Shown: positions 1-8,194 of the stretch, in pieces | How positions within the stretch are numbered: the stretch's first letter is position 1 | Layout of the letters: the number at the start of each line of letters is the position of its first letter | NCBI GenBank assembly: GCA_964578745.1 | Contig: CAZODZ010000001.1 | Coordinates: 36,749 to 100,748 of the forward strand | Direction: 5' to 3' | From: SKVJ01 sp964578745 | GTDB taxonomy: Bacteria; Chloroflexota; Dehalococcoidia; GIF9; AB-539-J10 | DNA: 64,000 nt | The notes under the pieces: generated by a model | Told to the model about the DNA's origin: nothing | Seen by the model: only the letters and a program-made list of their open reading frames with translations | Database searches by the model: none | Made by a program: the position numbers and the translations under genes

Positions 1-2
1 GA

Positions 3-932
3 ATCTCAACGCAGTACGCTCTGCTGCTTGCGGGGCTCGCACTGATGGGTGCCTTGGGTGGTGGCTATCATCCATCAGCACCCTTGCTCATATCCTCTGT
101 TGTCGAACCGTCACGGCGGGGCAGCGCCCTTGGCTTCCATATGATAGGTGGCAGTGCAAGCTACTTCCTGGCTCCACTGGTCGCTGCTGGCCTGGCTGCG
201 AGCTTCGGGTGGCGCGCCCCCTTTGTCGGCCTTGCGATTCCCGCGTTCATCTTGGGTATTGTCTTCTATGTACTGCTTGGCCGGCGGCAGAAGGCCGCTT
301 CCGTCGGCCAGAGTCCCTCGGCGCCGACACATGCGGATGACCATGAGGTAAACTGGGTACGACTTGCTGCATTCATCGCCCTGAGCGGGTTTCTGGCCGC
401 CGCTCTGCAGGCGGTCCTGGCATTCATTCCTCTCTATCTGGTCGACGTGTTTGGCTATTCCGAGCCAAGTGCCGCTGCAGTGATTGCACTCTTCTATTCG
501 GCGGGGCTGTGGGCCGCTGTCGTGGGTGGCTATGTCTCAGACAGGATTGGCAACGTACCCGTAGTGGCGGTGTTGGCGTTACTGACTGGCCCGTCGATGG
601 TCCTAATTGGGTTGAATTCTTCACAGGCGCTTCTCATGGGCCTTGTACTATTTCTGGGGGTGGCGTTGTATGCCAGGGCTCCGGCGTCGGAGGCGTTTGT
701 GTTGTCGGAGAGTCCTACCAATCATCGCTCCACCGTGCTCGGTGTGTACTACTTCGGTGCCATGGAGGGAAATGGTGTGCTGGCGCCTATTGTGGGCTAT
801 CTTGTCGACCGGTGGGGCTTCACCGTGGCATTTGAGATCGCTGGTCTGGGCATGATGGCCGTCGCGCTAGTCTGTACGCTCGTTGTCGTCCGAACTACTC
901 GAAGGAGCCGAGCGTCTCATGCCCGGCGTTGA
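3..932 (+). CDS. MFS transporter, 5'-truncated by window edge
   Basis: This is the C-terminal part of a major facilitator superfamily permease of the inner membrane. The frame is open from base 3, and the first in-window ATG (45) lies inside a transmembrane helix, so the true start is outside the window. About eight hydrophobic helices are visible. They are interrupted by a charged cytoplasmic loop near residues 95-115 (RRQKAASVGQS...HADDHEVNW) that looks like the central loop between the two six-helix halves. A GYVSDRIGN segment resembles the MFS loop signature that begins the C-terminal half. The substrate cannot be told from sequence. No neighbouring gene in the window explains its role. 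Confidence 0.85.
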   Translation: MSTQYALLLAGLALMGALGGGYHPSAPLLISSVVEPSRRGSALGFHMIGGSASYFLAPLVAAGLAASFGWRAPFVGLAIPAFILGIVFYVLLGRRQKAASVGQSPSAPTHADDHEVNWVRLAAFIALSGFLAAALQAVLAFIPLYLVDVFGYSEPSAAAVIALFYSAGLWAAVVGGYVSDRIGNVPVVAVLALLTGPSMVLIGLNSSQALLMGLVLFLGVALYARAPASEAFVLSESPTNHRSTVLGVYYFGAMEGNGVLAPIVGYLVDRWGFTVAFEIAGLGMMAVALVCTLVVVRTTRRSRASHARR

Positions 933-1861
933 CTACGTGATGGTCACGTGGCTTCCCTTGTCTCTACAGGCGCCTTTTCTCACCTCGCTGTAACGGAAGG
1001 CGTGAGTCATTCATCCACGACTTGGCGGGTCTGTGCGGTCCGATCGCACACGCATGCCTCGGGAGCCACGGTTGGCACGGAGGCGCCCGGAAATGGACAA
1101 TGTTACTATCCACCTTATCATAGGCTGCTTCAGCGCGTGGAGCAATGGCTGTGTCAAAGCGACTCTGGTGTGAGGTGTGCGCGTGGCGTGTTTCGTCGCC
1201 AGATGAAAGCAGAGCCTGAATGTGGTGTCCGCCTCAGCCGGGTTCTAGTTGGAGCGAGCCATTCTGGTGGCACTCTCCATGGATAGCGGCTGTCGGAAGT
1301 GGCGCAGTGTGCTCGAGACCATGAGTGCTGTTGACTGCACCGTGACGTGAGCGTGGACCTGCTGCATGTTGTACATTGCTGCTTGCTCGACTCCGTCGCG
1401 TGGGTGCTTGTATCCCTCTCCAGTCCCATGTCGCTTGCCTTGTCTCGTCTCGATGAATGATAGACCCGTCCAGCACACACATTTCAAACGGGCATGAATC
1501 TCCCGACGATTCTTTTTGGGGTTTGAGTCACTCAGGAACTGCTCTGCGTGGGCACGTCCTTGTGTGATACCTGCAGTGCACTGAAGGTCGGTTCGTTCAT
1601 TGGGGGTGGGCATCGTTGGGAGTCGTCATGCGTGCGGAATAAGTGCTTGGTATGACGAGGGATGCCTATTGCAGGTGCTGCCTGGCTCTGCGCGGGGGAA
1701 GCGGCGCAGCTCTGTTGGCTCATGCGGCTGTACGGCGGCGCCGTAGTGGTGAGAAACGAAGGGATACAAGGTTATCTGATGATGGGGGATCAGTTCTCAG
1801 GATATCTACAGGGTGGCGCTCGCCATCAAAACCGCTATGCCGATGTGTGTGGCGCCACAGG
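933..1861. other. Long stretch without a convincing gene
   Basis: About 930 bases separate the MFS gene from the next credible gene. Several overlapping open frames exist on both strands, but none shows a family motif, sensible composition or a good ribosome binding site. A short perfect inverted repeat (ACGTGA-TGG-TCACGT, 935-949) sits just after the MFS stop. I see no tRNA fold, repeat array or transposase remnant. Confidence 0.5.
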
Positions 1862-2194
1862 CTACCACTTGACTTCGTACGAGCCGAGGATGAATTCCAG
1901 GTCCTCGTGGACTGCACTGATCACATCTTCGGAGATAAGGTCTTCTTCCAGCGTGAGGGCCATACGCACGTTTGCGTCTGCTGAGCCCAGGATGTGCATT
2001 GTTCCGGCTTGTCGGTTCTGGTTATCCATCACAGGAGCAGTAACGCGGGACTGCGTGGCGCCGCTGCCGATGGAATAGGTCTGCATCCTCTCTTCGTGGG
2101 TAGACAGTCCATGCCTCGCCAGAATGTCGCGCATCTCGTCGTAAAGCATGTCCGGATTGAGCTTGCGATATGTCTTCTTCACCTGAGTTGACAT
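1862..2194 (-). CDS. Conserved-looking hypothetical protein, 110 aa
   Basis: This is a small soluble protein of unknown function. The start was set at the ATG at 2194 (MSTQVKKTYRKL), which follows GGTGGG; the open frame upstream has no such support. The product is hydrophilic and has no signal peptide or membrane helix. It has a basic N-terminus, a predicted helical segment (LNPDMLYDEMRDILARHG) and an acidic C-terminal part (LTLEEDLISEDVISAVHEDL). A TATAAT box lies on this strand at 2218-2213, about 20 bases upstream of the start. I do not recognise the family. Confidence 0.6.
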   Translation of the reverse strand: MSTQVKKTYRKLNPDMLYDEMRDILARHGLSTHEERMQTYSIGSGATQSRVTAPVMDNQNRQAGTMHILGSADANVRMALTLEEDLISEDVISAVHEDLEFILGSYEVKW

Positions 2195-2212
2195 CTGCCC
2201 ACCTCGAACTCG

Positions 2213-2218
2213 ATTATA
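2213..2218 (-). promoter_or_regulatory. Likely -10 box of the minus-strand small gene
   Basis: A perfect TATAAT on the minus strand lies about 19 bases upstream of the ATG at 2194. No good -35 hexamer is visible. Its position between two divergent small genes supports promoter use. Confidence 0.45.
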
Positions 2219-2253
2219 ACACTGCAGCGGCCTCACTCCGCTGTGCATGCTGC

Positions 2254-2259
2254 TATAAT
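2254..2259 (+). promoter_or_regulatory. Likely -10 box giving a leaderless or near-leaderless mRNA
   Basis: A perfect TATAAT ends 8 bases before the ATG of the Trm112-like gene. That spacing would place the transcription start at or very near the start codon. No Shine-Dalgarno sequence precedes this ATG, which fits a leaderless message. The -35 region is not consensus. Confidence 0.45.
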
Positions 2260-2267
2260 CAAACAGC

Positions 2268-2450
2268 ATGAAAGACGAGTTGATGGAGATCATCGTCTGC
2301 CCCGTATGTAAGGGCACTCTGGAGCTCACCGTTATCGAAAGAGATGAGCGCGAGATAGTCACGGGCACGCTGTACTGCCGGAAGTGCGATTTCGCCTACC
2401 CGATTACGGACACGATCCCTAATCTCCTGCCGCCGGACATGCAGGACTAG
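2268..2450 (+). CDS. Trm112-like zinc-ribbon protein
   Basis: This 60-residue protein belongs to the Trm112/YcaR family. Members are small zinc-ribbon-like proteins that activate methyltransferases in eukaryotes and archaea and are of unclear role in many bacteria. The sequence has the family's IVCPVCKG knuckle near residue 10, a second CRKC pair near residue 38, and the typical ending YPITDTIPNLLP. The length is normal. It overlaps the 3' end of queD by four bases in convergent orientation. The family call is firm; the partner is unknown. Confidence 0.85.
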   Translation: MKDELMEIIVCPVCKGTLELTVIERDEREIVTGTLYCRKCDFAYPITDTIPNLLPPDMQD

Positions 2451-2815
2451 GGAGAGTAACTCACGCCTGATGTGGGTGACTCCCATACCTCGATGGCTTC
2501 AAGGTGTGTGGTGCTTCCTTCGAAGACCGGCTTCAGTCGTTCGAACAGCCATGATGCGATATTCTCGCTTGAAGGTGGACGAGCGGTGAACATCGGTAAT
2601 TCGTTGAGACACGTGTGATCCAGCAGGCTCAATTCATGCCTCAGGTGACGCTTCATCTCTGAGAAATCGTATGCTATGCCATCGCTGCCTATGGTCTGTA
2701 CTCTGATTCTCAGTATCACTTTGAAGCGGTGACCATGCATGCGCTCACACTTTCCCTGATATTCCGGGAGATAGTGGGCCGCGTCGAAGTGCTCTTCAAC
2801 AAACAACCTGAACAT
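2447..2815 (-). CDS. queD: 6-carboxytetrahydropterin synthase / 6-pyruvoyltetrahydropterin synthase family (QueD)
   Basis: QueD converts 7,8-dihydroneopterin triphosphate to 6-carboxy-5,6,7,8-tetrahydropterin on the way to queuosine. The 122-residue product carries zinc ligands His14 (FDAAH) and His27/His29 (HGH), and catalytic Cys23 lies four residues before HGH. The start at 2815 was chosen because GGAGGGA precedes it; upstream ATGs in the frame would extend the protein beyond family length. It overlaps the end of folK by 20 bases and is the last gene of folP-folK-queD. A folate-linked PTPS role cannot be excluded given these neighbours. Confidence 0.88.
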   Translation of the reverse strand: MFRLFVEEHFDAAHYLPEYQGKCERMHGHRFKVILRIRVQTIGSDGIAYDFSEMKRHLRHELSLLDHTCLNELPMFTARPPSSENIASWLFERLKPVFEGSTTHLEAIEVWESPTSGVSYSP

Positions 2816-3302
2816 CAGTCCCTCCATCGTACGGGCGCACCCAGTGGCTGTCGCGGCAGCGTTGCAACAGCTCGCCGACAGTATCACCGGTCACGGGGTG
2901 CGACAGATCTGGGGCAATCTCAGCAAGCGGAATGAGGACAAATGCCCGCTCTGCCAGCCTCGGGTGTGGGATGGTGAGAGATGGCTCATTGACGACTAGA
3001 TTGTCATACAGGAGGATATCGATATCAATCAGCCTGGGTCCGTTCCGGTTCGATGGGTGACGCCCCAGTCGCAGTTCGATCGTGCGGGTTGCGTCGAGTA
3101 GTTCGGCAGGGCTGAGCGCTGTCTGTAATCGGCATGTGAGGTTCAGGAATGCTGGCTGTGCTGCCAAGCCCACGGGTTCGGTTTCGTAGATGTGCGAGAC
3201 AGTCTCGATGGTGCCGTATCTCTTAAGCGCCTTGAGCGCCTCTACGAGGTTGGCGTGCCTGTCGCCAAGGTTTGCACCGAGGCCGAGATAGACGTATGCC
3301 AC
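2796..3302 (-). CDS. folK: 2-amino-4-hydroxy-6-hydroxymethyldihydropteridine pyrophosphokinase
   Basis: FolK transfers pyrophosphate from ATP to 6-hydroxymethyl-7,8-dihydropterin in folate synthesis. The protein starts with the family's LGLGANLGDR glycine-rich segment and contains the signature NRNGPRLIDIDILLYD with the Mg-binding DID. HPRLAERAFVLIPLAEIAP near residue 125 is also typical. The GTG at 3302 was taken as start because GAGGG precedes it and it lies two bases beyond the folP stop. Length (168 aa) is normal. Confidence 0.93.
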   Translation of the reverse strand: MAYVYLGLGANLGDRHANLVEALKALKRYGTIETVSHIYETEPVGLAAQPAFLNLTCRLQTALSPAELLDATRTIELRLGRHPSNRNGPRLIDIDILLYDNLVVNEPSLTIPHPRLAERAFVLIPLAEIAPDLSHPVTGDTVGELLQRCRDSHWVRPYDGGTDVQVVC

Positions 3303-3304
3303 GG

Positions 3305-4147
3305 TCAGGCGTTCCCTCGCATGACAGCGTCCGCAACCATGCACACCCGCTTCATCGCTTTCACGTCGTGCACCCGGACCACGTTGGCGCCGCTGGCGAT
3401 GGAAAGCGCTACCGTCGCTGCAGTGGCTTCAAGTCGCTCGGATGGCGGTAAGTTGAGTATGTATCCGAGAACCGACTTCCGGGACGAACCAAGGAGGAGA
3501 GGAAACTGCAGTTCTCTGAGCTCGCTCAGCCGCCGGAGGATCTCGATGTTCTGGGGCTGGGTCTTGCCGAATCCGAGTCCGGGATCGATGATCAGTCGGG
3601 AAGGGTCGACGCCATGTCGTGTGGCCAGTGAGGTAGCTCGCTCAAGGTCACCCGCTACTGTGGCTATGATGTCCTCGAAAACGACGTCGTGGTGTGGTGA
3701 TTCGTCACGCTGATTACTCATCAGCACCATCGCACAGTCATTCTGCGCCGCAAGGTCGGCAAGTCGCACGTCATACTTCAGTCCCCAGATGTCGTTTACG
3801 ATTGCGACACCGGCGTCGACCGCCGCTGATGCGACGTCGTATTTGTACGTATCGACGCTAAGCGGCACGTCTGTCTCCTGTTTCAGTGCCTTGATGACAG
3901 GAACGACCCGCTGCATTTCCGTGGCTGTATCAAGAGGCTCGGAACCGGGGCGGGTCGATTCTCCACCGATGTCAAGGATGTCGGCGCCATCGGCGATGAG
4001 TTGCAATCCGTGTTCGATGGCGCGGCGGCTGTCGGATATGCCGTCACCGGAGAACGAATCGGGCGAGACGTTGAGAATACCCATGATGTACGTACGCGTA
4101 TGCCACTCGAACGTAACGCCTCGTATGGTTGTAACGGCCGGTTTCAT
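3305..4147 (-). CDS. folP: Dihydropteroate synthase
   Basis: FolP condenses p-aminobenzoate with the pterin pyrophosphate made by FolK. The 280-residue TIM-barrel protein shows the family landmarks in order: MGILNVSPDSFSGDG, DIGGESTRPGS, VNDIWG, DPGLGFGKT and LLGSSRKS. The ATG at 4147 gives family length; the frame extends further upstream without support. It is the first gene of folP-folK-queD and is transcribed divergently from the hydratase operon at 4276. A minus-strand TATAAT lies 28 bases upstream. Confidence 0.95.
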   Translation of the reverse strand: MKPAVTTIRGVTFEWHTRTYIMGILNVSPDSFSGDGISDSRRAIEHGLQLIADGADILDIGGESTRPGSEPLDTATEMQRVVPVIKALKQETDVPLSVDTYKYDVASAAVDAGVAIVNDIWGLKYDVRLADLAAQNDCAMVLMSNQRDESPHHDVVFEDIIATVAGDLERATSLATRHGVDPSRLIIDPGLGFGKTQPQNIEILRRLSELRELQFPLLLGSSRKSVLGYILNLPPSERLEATAATVALSIASGANVVRVHDVKAMKRVCMVADAVMRGNA

Positions 4148-4175
4148 CGTAGCGGTACCCGAAAGGGCCACATTG

Positions 4176-4181
4176 ATTATA
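4176..4181 (-). promoter_or_regulatory. Likely -10 box of the folP-folK-queD operon
   Basis: A perfect TATAAT on the minus strand lies 28 bases upstream of the folP start, in the short divergent gap between folP and the hydratase operon. The -35 element is not clear. Confidence 0.45.
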
Positions 4182-4275
4182 GCAAGCCAGTCGAAGTAAA
4201 ATAGAACATCTTTCGTCTCCGGTATAGGCTGGTCGTGGGCCTGCGAGGCCGGATGTTTGTGGCGTATCCCCACCG

Positions 4276-5559
4276 ATGAATGTTGGTCTTGACCCTGCTA
4301 TGGGGCGCGGAAAGACTCTGGCAGAAAAGATACTCAGCGACGGGTCTGGATCCGACGCTGTCGCTGGCGGCATAGTCATCTGCCGCGTGGACCTTGCCTT
4401 CGTTCAGGATACGACCGGTCCGCTGACGCTGAGGCTGTTCAGAGAAGCAGGCTTTCAACAGGTTGCCAATCCAGAGAAGACAGTTCTCTTCATGGATCAC
4501 GCTGCACCGAGCCCCCAGCGGCAGCTTTCGACGGATCATGTCTTCATGCGGGAGTTTGGGCGGGGATGTGGCTGCATAGTGAATGATGTTGGTGAAGGGG
4601 TATGCCATCAGCTTGTTGCAGAGAGATACGCCAAGCCAGGTGATGTAGTCGTTGGTTCTGACTCGCACACAGTCACAGCTGGAGCGCTTGGGGCATTTGC
4701 CACGGGGATGGGTTCCAGCGACGTTGCCGTTGTCATGGCACTCGGTAAGACATGGTTCCGGGTCCCTGAGACCATTCGTGTCTGGCTGACTGGTGAACTC
4801 TCTGCGTACGTGTGCTCCAAGGATCTCATATTGCACCTGATAGGGCAGATTGGTGCGGATGGTGCTACTTATATGGCACTGGAGTTTTCCGGTCCGGGTG
4901 TAACGTCCCTCTCGGTCGCCGACCGGCTGGTTGTGTCCAACATGGCGGTAGAGTCCGGAGCAAAGGTCGGGCTGTTTCCCAGCGATGAAGTAACGCGAGC
5001 ATACCTGGAGCAGCAGGGCAGGGGTGTCGACTTCAAGGCGCTCCAGGGTGATGCCGATGCCAGATATGACCGTACGCTTGAAATTGCTCTGGATACACTC
5101 GTGCCGGTTGTCGCCTGCCCGCACACCGTAGACAACGTCCGTCCTGTGTCTGAGCTGTCGGGGACGCCTGTTGACCAGGTGTTTCTCGGGACATGCACCA
5201 ATGGACGAATAGAAGACCTCGCGCTTGTGGCTGGCATGATCGGGAGCAGAAAGAAGGCTGCCGGTACACGGTTGCTGGTAGCTCCGGCTTCGCGTCGAGT
5301 GCTGCTGCAGGCCATCGAGAGGGGATACATCACGACACTGGTTGAAGCAGGGGCGGTCATATTGCCACCCGGCTGCGCGGCATGCCTTGGGCTGCATCAG
5401 GGAATTCTGGGAGACGGTGAAGTCTGCCTCTCGACGGCAAACCGGAACTTCAAGGGTCGCATGGGCAACCCTGAAGCATTCGTGTACCTGGCAAGTCCTG
5501 CTACTGCCGCGGCGACAGCGCTCACAGGGCGCATCACAGACCCGAGGGAGTTGTCGTAA
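4276..5559 (+). CDS. Aconitase/isopropylmalate isomerase-family hydratase, large subunit
   Basis: This is the catalytic large subunit of a two-subunit [4Fe-4S] hydro-lyase of the LeuC/homoaconitase type. Cluster ligands are visible as Cys307 (GTCTNGR) and Cys367 and Cys370 (GCAACLG). SDSHT near residue 130 and the length of 427 aa match the LeuC-like branch rather than the roughly 900-residue single-chain aconitase. The small subunit follows after two bases and an isocitrate-type dehydrogenase follows that, so I infer citrate/isocitrate isomerisation. Isopropylmalate or homoaconitate chemistry remains possible. A second ATG at 4300 could be the true start; neither has a clear ribosome binding site. 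Confidence 0.85.
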   Translation: MNVGLDPAMGRGKTLAEKILSDGSGSDAVAGGIVICRVDLAFVQDTTGPLTLRLFREAGFQQVANPEKTVLFMDHAAPSPQRQLSTDHVFMREFGRGCGCIVNDVGEGVCHQLVAERYAKPGDVVVGSDSHTVTAGALGAFATGMGSSDVAVVMALGKTWFRVPETIRVWLTGELSAYVCSKDLILHLIGQIGADGATYMALEFSGPGVTSLSVADRLVVSNMAVESGAKVGLFPSDEVTRAYLEQQGRGVDFKALQGDADARYDRTLEIALDTLVPVVACPHTVDNVRPVSELSGTPVDQVFLGTCTNGRIEDLALVAGMIGSRKKAAGTRLLVAPASRRVLLQAIERGYITTLVEAGAVILPPGCAACLGLHQGILGDGEVCLSTANRNFKGRMGNPEAFVYLASPATAAATALTGRITDPRELS

Positions 5560-5561
5560 AT

Positions 5562-6068
5562 ATGGCCGATAGAGTGTTAAGGGGCAGGGCCATTATTGCT
5601 GGTGACGATGTGTCTACAGATGACATAATACCAGGACGTTTTGCTCACCTCCGAAGTAATTTGCCGGCGCTCGCCTCGCACGCATTCGAGGACAGATTAC
5701 CCGGTTTCCACGAGCGCGTGCGCCAGGGGGATATCCTTATAGGAGGACGGAATTTTGGCCTCGGCTCGAGCCGTGAGCATGCACCGGTGGTCATCCGCAT
5801 GGCAGGCATCTCAGCGATAGTAGCATCATCTGTCGCACGTATCTTCTATAGAAACGCGATAAATCAGGGGCTTGCTGTGGTGATGTGCGATACAAGGGGC
5901 ATCAACGACGGTGATGACATTGAGATCCTGCTTGAGGAAGGCACGGTCATTGATCACACCACCGGTGTGCGTATGAGTTGCGGGCGGATTCCACCATTGA
6001 TGGCGAGAATCTTGGATGCGGGTGGACTGGTACCGTACATCCGCACGCACGGTTCACTCGATGCCTGA
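5562..6068 (+). CDS. Aconitase/isopropylmalate isomerase-family hydratase, small subunit
   Basis: This is the swivelling small subunit (LeuD-like, 168 aa) that completes the active site of the large subunit directly upstream. DDVSTDDIIPGRF near the N-terminus and GGRNFGLGSSREHAP near residue 65 carry the substrate-binding loops typical of LeuD/homoaconitase small subunits. VIVASSVARIFYRNAINQGL follows in the usual place. The gene starts two bases after the large-subunit stop, so the two are translationally coupled. Confidence 0.9.
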   Translation: MADRVLRGRAIIAGDDVSTDDIIPGRFAHLRSNLPALASHAFEDRLPGFHERVRQGDILIGGRNFGLGSSREHAPVVIRMAGISAIVASSVARIFYRNAINQGLAVVMCDTRGINDGDDIEILLEEGTVIDHTTGVRMSCGRIPPLMARILDAGGLVPYIRTHGSLDA

Positions 6069-6105
6069 GCTGGGTGTAGTGAGAATCTCCACGTGGGAGG
6101 AATAG

Positions 6106-7182
6106 ATGAAGCACAGGGTGACGTTTATTCCTGGAGACGGTGTCGGTCCAGAAGTTACTGGCGCGACCAGGCGTGTCCTTGAGGCGACGGGTGTGGAGTT
6201 CGATTGGGATGACGTCGTCATCGGAGCCGCTGCTCAGGAAGCTACCGGTAATCCGCTTCCGCCTGAGGCACTCGAGTCGATACGCCGGAATGGCATTGCT
6301 ATCAAGGGGCCAGTGACGACGCCTATTGCCAGTGGATTCCGCAGCGTCAACGTGGCACTCAGACGGGAACTCGATCTGTATGCTTGCTTGCGTCCGTGTA
6401 GAAGCTACGAGGGTGTACTTGCTCCTTACGATGATGTCGACATCGCTGTTGTGCGTGAGAACACCGAGGGCCTCTATGCCGGTATCGAGTTCGATTCCGA
6501 CAAGGAGGATACGGCGCGTCTTGCATCGCTTGTGCGGGAAACATCGGGCAGATCCATTCCTCCCGGGTCGGCAGTGAGCCTCAGAGTGATCTCCCCTGGA
6601 GGCAGTAGACGTGTTGTGAAATTCGCCTTCGATTATGCACGGGCCAACAACAGGAAGAAGGTTACCGTGGTCCACAAGTCGAATATTCTCAAATACTCGG
6701 ATGGTGTCTTTCTGCGTGCAGCACAGGAGGTGGCCCGTCAGTATTCTGATATTCGGTTCGATGATATCTTGCTGGATGCGTGCTGTATGCAGCTTGTCAG
6801 GCGACCGCAACAGTTCGACGTGCTGGTATGTCCGAACTTCTATGGTGACCTGCTGTCCGACCTGTGTGCCGGGCTCGTTGGAGGTCTCGGCCTTGCGCCC
6901 GGCGCGAACATAGGAGAAGGCATCGCCGTGTTCGAGCCTACACATGGCAGCGCGCCCAAGTACGCCGGACTCAATAAGGTGAACCCGATAGCCACAATGC
7001 TGTCGGGAGTGTTGATGCTGCGATATCTCGAAGAGAAGGATGCGGCGGATCGACTCGAGAATGCCATCGCAGCTGTCATAGCCGAAGGCCAGAATGTTAC
7101 CTACGATATGAAGGCTGACAGAGATAACCTGTCCGCAGCGACGACAAGCCAAGTCGCCGATGCGGTCATCGCCCGGCTATGA
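6106..7182 (+). CDS. Isocitrate/isopropylmalate dehydrogenase family, probably isocitrate dehydrogenase
   Basis: The 358-residue beta-decarboxylating dehydrogenase begins with VTFIPGDGVGPEV. Its substrate loop reads SGFRSVNVALR. The Ser and Asn of this loop correspond to Ser113 and Asn115 of E. coli isocitrate dehydrogenase, which argues for isocitrate over isopropylmalate. The coenzyme loop reads HGSAPKYAG; Lys-Tyr at this place is the NADP-type pair in the E. coli enzyme, whereas NAD enzymes usually have Asp-Ile. The Arg395 equivalent seems absent, so cofactor choice is uncertain. The gene is third in the hydratase operon, with GGGAGG before its ATG. Homoisocitrate dehydrogenase is the main alternative. 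Confidence 0.85.
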   Translation: MKHRVTFIPGDGVGPEVTGATRRVLEATGVEFDWDDVVIGAAAQEATGNPLPPEALESIRRNGIAIKGPVTTPIASGFRSVNVALRRELDLYACLRPCRSYEGVLAPYDDVDIAVVRENTEGLYAGIEFDSDKEDTARLASLVRETSGRSIPPGSAVSLRVISPGGSRRVVKFAFDYARANNRKKVTVVHKSNILKYSDGVFLRAAQEVARQYSDIRFDDILLDACCMQLVRRPQQFDVLVCPNFYGDLLSDLCAGLVGGLGLAPGANIGEGIAVFEPTHGSAPKYAGLNKVNPIATMLSGVLMLRYLEEKDAADRLENAIAAVIAEGQNVTYDMKADRDNLSAATTSQVADAVIARL

Positions 7183-7710
7183 CAGTAGTTTCTGCCGCGC
7201 CAGGTAGAAAAGGAGCACTGCGACAGTCTTGGCGTCGCATATCTGCTCCGAGTAGATCAGTTCGGGGATTTCGCTCAACGGCACCTTCACCACCTCGATC
7301 TCGTCTGTATCCTCGGCGACCAGCCTGCTGGGCCTGAGATCACGTGCAACGTATGTATAGAGATATTCAGTGCCGTATCCGGGCGCGGAATAGAAACCTC
7401 CGAGCTTCTCCACGCGCCTGGGAAAGTAGCCAATCTCTTCCTGCAGTTCCCGTCGGACCGAGTCGATGGTATCCTCTCCAGCTTCAACCCCTCCGGCCGG
7501 TACCTCGAGCAGGGTGCGTCCGACTGCGTAGCGGTATTGTTTCACTAGCAGGACGTTGTTCTCGTTGTCCAACGCAACCACGGCAATGCAGTCGCTATGT
7601 TCGACTACCTCGCGTGTCGTTGTAGCACCGCTTGCCTTCCTCACCTTGTCGACGCGAAGTGATATGGCCCTCCCGCTGTAGATCTTCGAACTTGACAGCC
7701 GCTGCTCCAC
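7177..7710 (-). CDS. NUDIX hydrolase, ADP-ribose pyrophosphatase type
   Basis: The protein (177 aa) probably hydrolyses ADP-ribose or a related nucleoside diphosphate sugar. A complete NUDIX box (GGVEAGE...RELQEEIGY) lies near residues 82-104. It is followed by a proline-rich SAPGYGTEYLY stretch typical of the ADP-ribose pyrophosphatase group. The GTG at 7710 was chosen because AAGGAG precedes it. It is the last gene of nadK-GNAT-NUDIX, which suggests a role in NAD(P)-related metabolite clean-up. Its end overlaps the dehydrogenase gene by six bases in convergent orientation. Confidence 0.9.
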   Translation of the reverse strand: MEQRLSSSKIYSGRAISLRVDKVRKASGATTTREVVEHSDCIAVVALDNENNVLLVKQYRYAVGRTLLEVPAGGVEAGEDTIDSVRRELQEEIGYFPRRVEKLGGFYSAPGYGTEYLYTYVARDLRPSRLVAEDTDEIEVVKVPLSEIPELIYSEQICDAKTVAVLLFYLARQKLLS

Positions 7711-7711
7711 A

Positions 7712-8194
7712 CTATTCTCCTTGTGGTTTCGGTGGCACCGGGCCCACCGTACGTATAAGCGCGACCTCGTCACAATCTGGAAACTTGGGACAGTAGTAAC
7801 ACTCTGCCCACACCTTGTGTGGTAGTTGTGACCTGTCTATGAGACTGAACCCCCGTGCCTTGAAAAAGTCGGGTCGACGTGTAAGGCAGAATACGCGGGG
7901 AAGGCCGAGGTTTATAGCATCCTCAAGGCAGGCGTTTACGAGCATGGTGCCAAGTCCCTTGCCCTGTCGCTCCTGTTGTACAGCCAACGACCGTATCTCG
8001 GCCAGGTCACCCCAGTTCACATGCAGGGCGACGCAGCCAATGACGGAATCGCCGTCTCGAACTACCAAGTAGTCTCTCAGATTCTCATATATCTGACTCA
8101 ATGCCCGCGGGAGCATATCACCACGCTTGGCGAAGTCATTGATAAGCTTGTGCATGGCAGGTGCATCTTCTATGCGTGCCTTGGTGATTATCAC
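7712..8194 (-). CDS. GNAT-family N-acetyltransferase
   Basis: This 160-residue acetyltransferase carries the acetyl-CoA loop QERQGKGLGTMLV near residue 85. A C-terminal FFKARGFSLIDRSQLPHKVW segment resembles ArgA-type amino-acid N-acetyltransferases. The start is the GTG at 8194, which overlaps the nadK stop as GTGA and has GGAGG upstream. The C-terminal CYYCPKFPDCDE contains three cysteines that could bind a metal. The substrate may be glutamate, as in short ArgA-like synthases, but this is tentative. Confidence 0.85.
   Translation of the reverse strand: MIITKARIEDAPAMHKLINDFAKRGDMLPRALSQIYENLRDYLVVRDGDSVIGCVALHVNWGDLAEIRSLAVQQERQGKGLGTMLVNACLEDAINLGLPRVFCLTRRPDFFKARGFSLIDRSQLPHKVWAECYYCPKFPDCDEVALIRTVGPVPPKPQGE

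Noticed and set aside
4177..5397. 406-residue open frame on the minus strand
   Set aside because: It lies antisense to the hydratase large subunit, whose iron-sulfur motifs are clear. Its own translation is rich in Arg, Cys and His and has no domain.
5947..7152. 401-residue open frame on the minus strand
   Set aside because: It is antisense to the isocitrate-type dehydrogenase and the hydratase small subunit, both well supported. The composition is that of a shadow frame.
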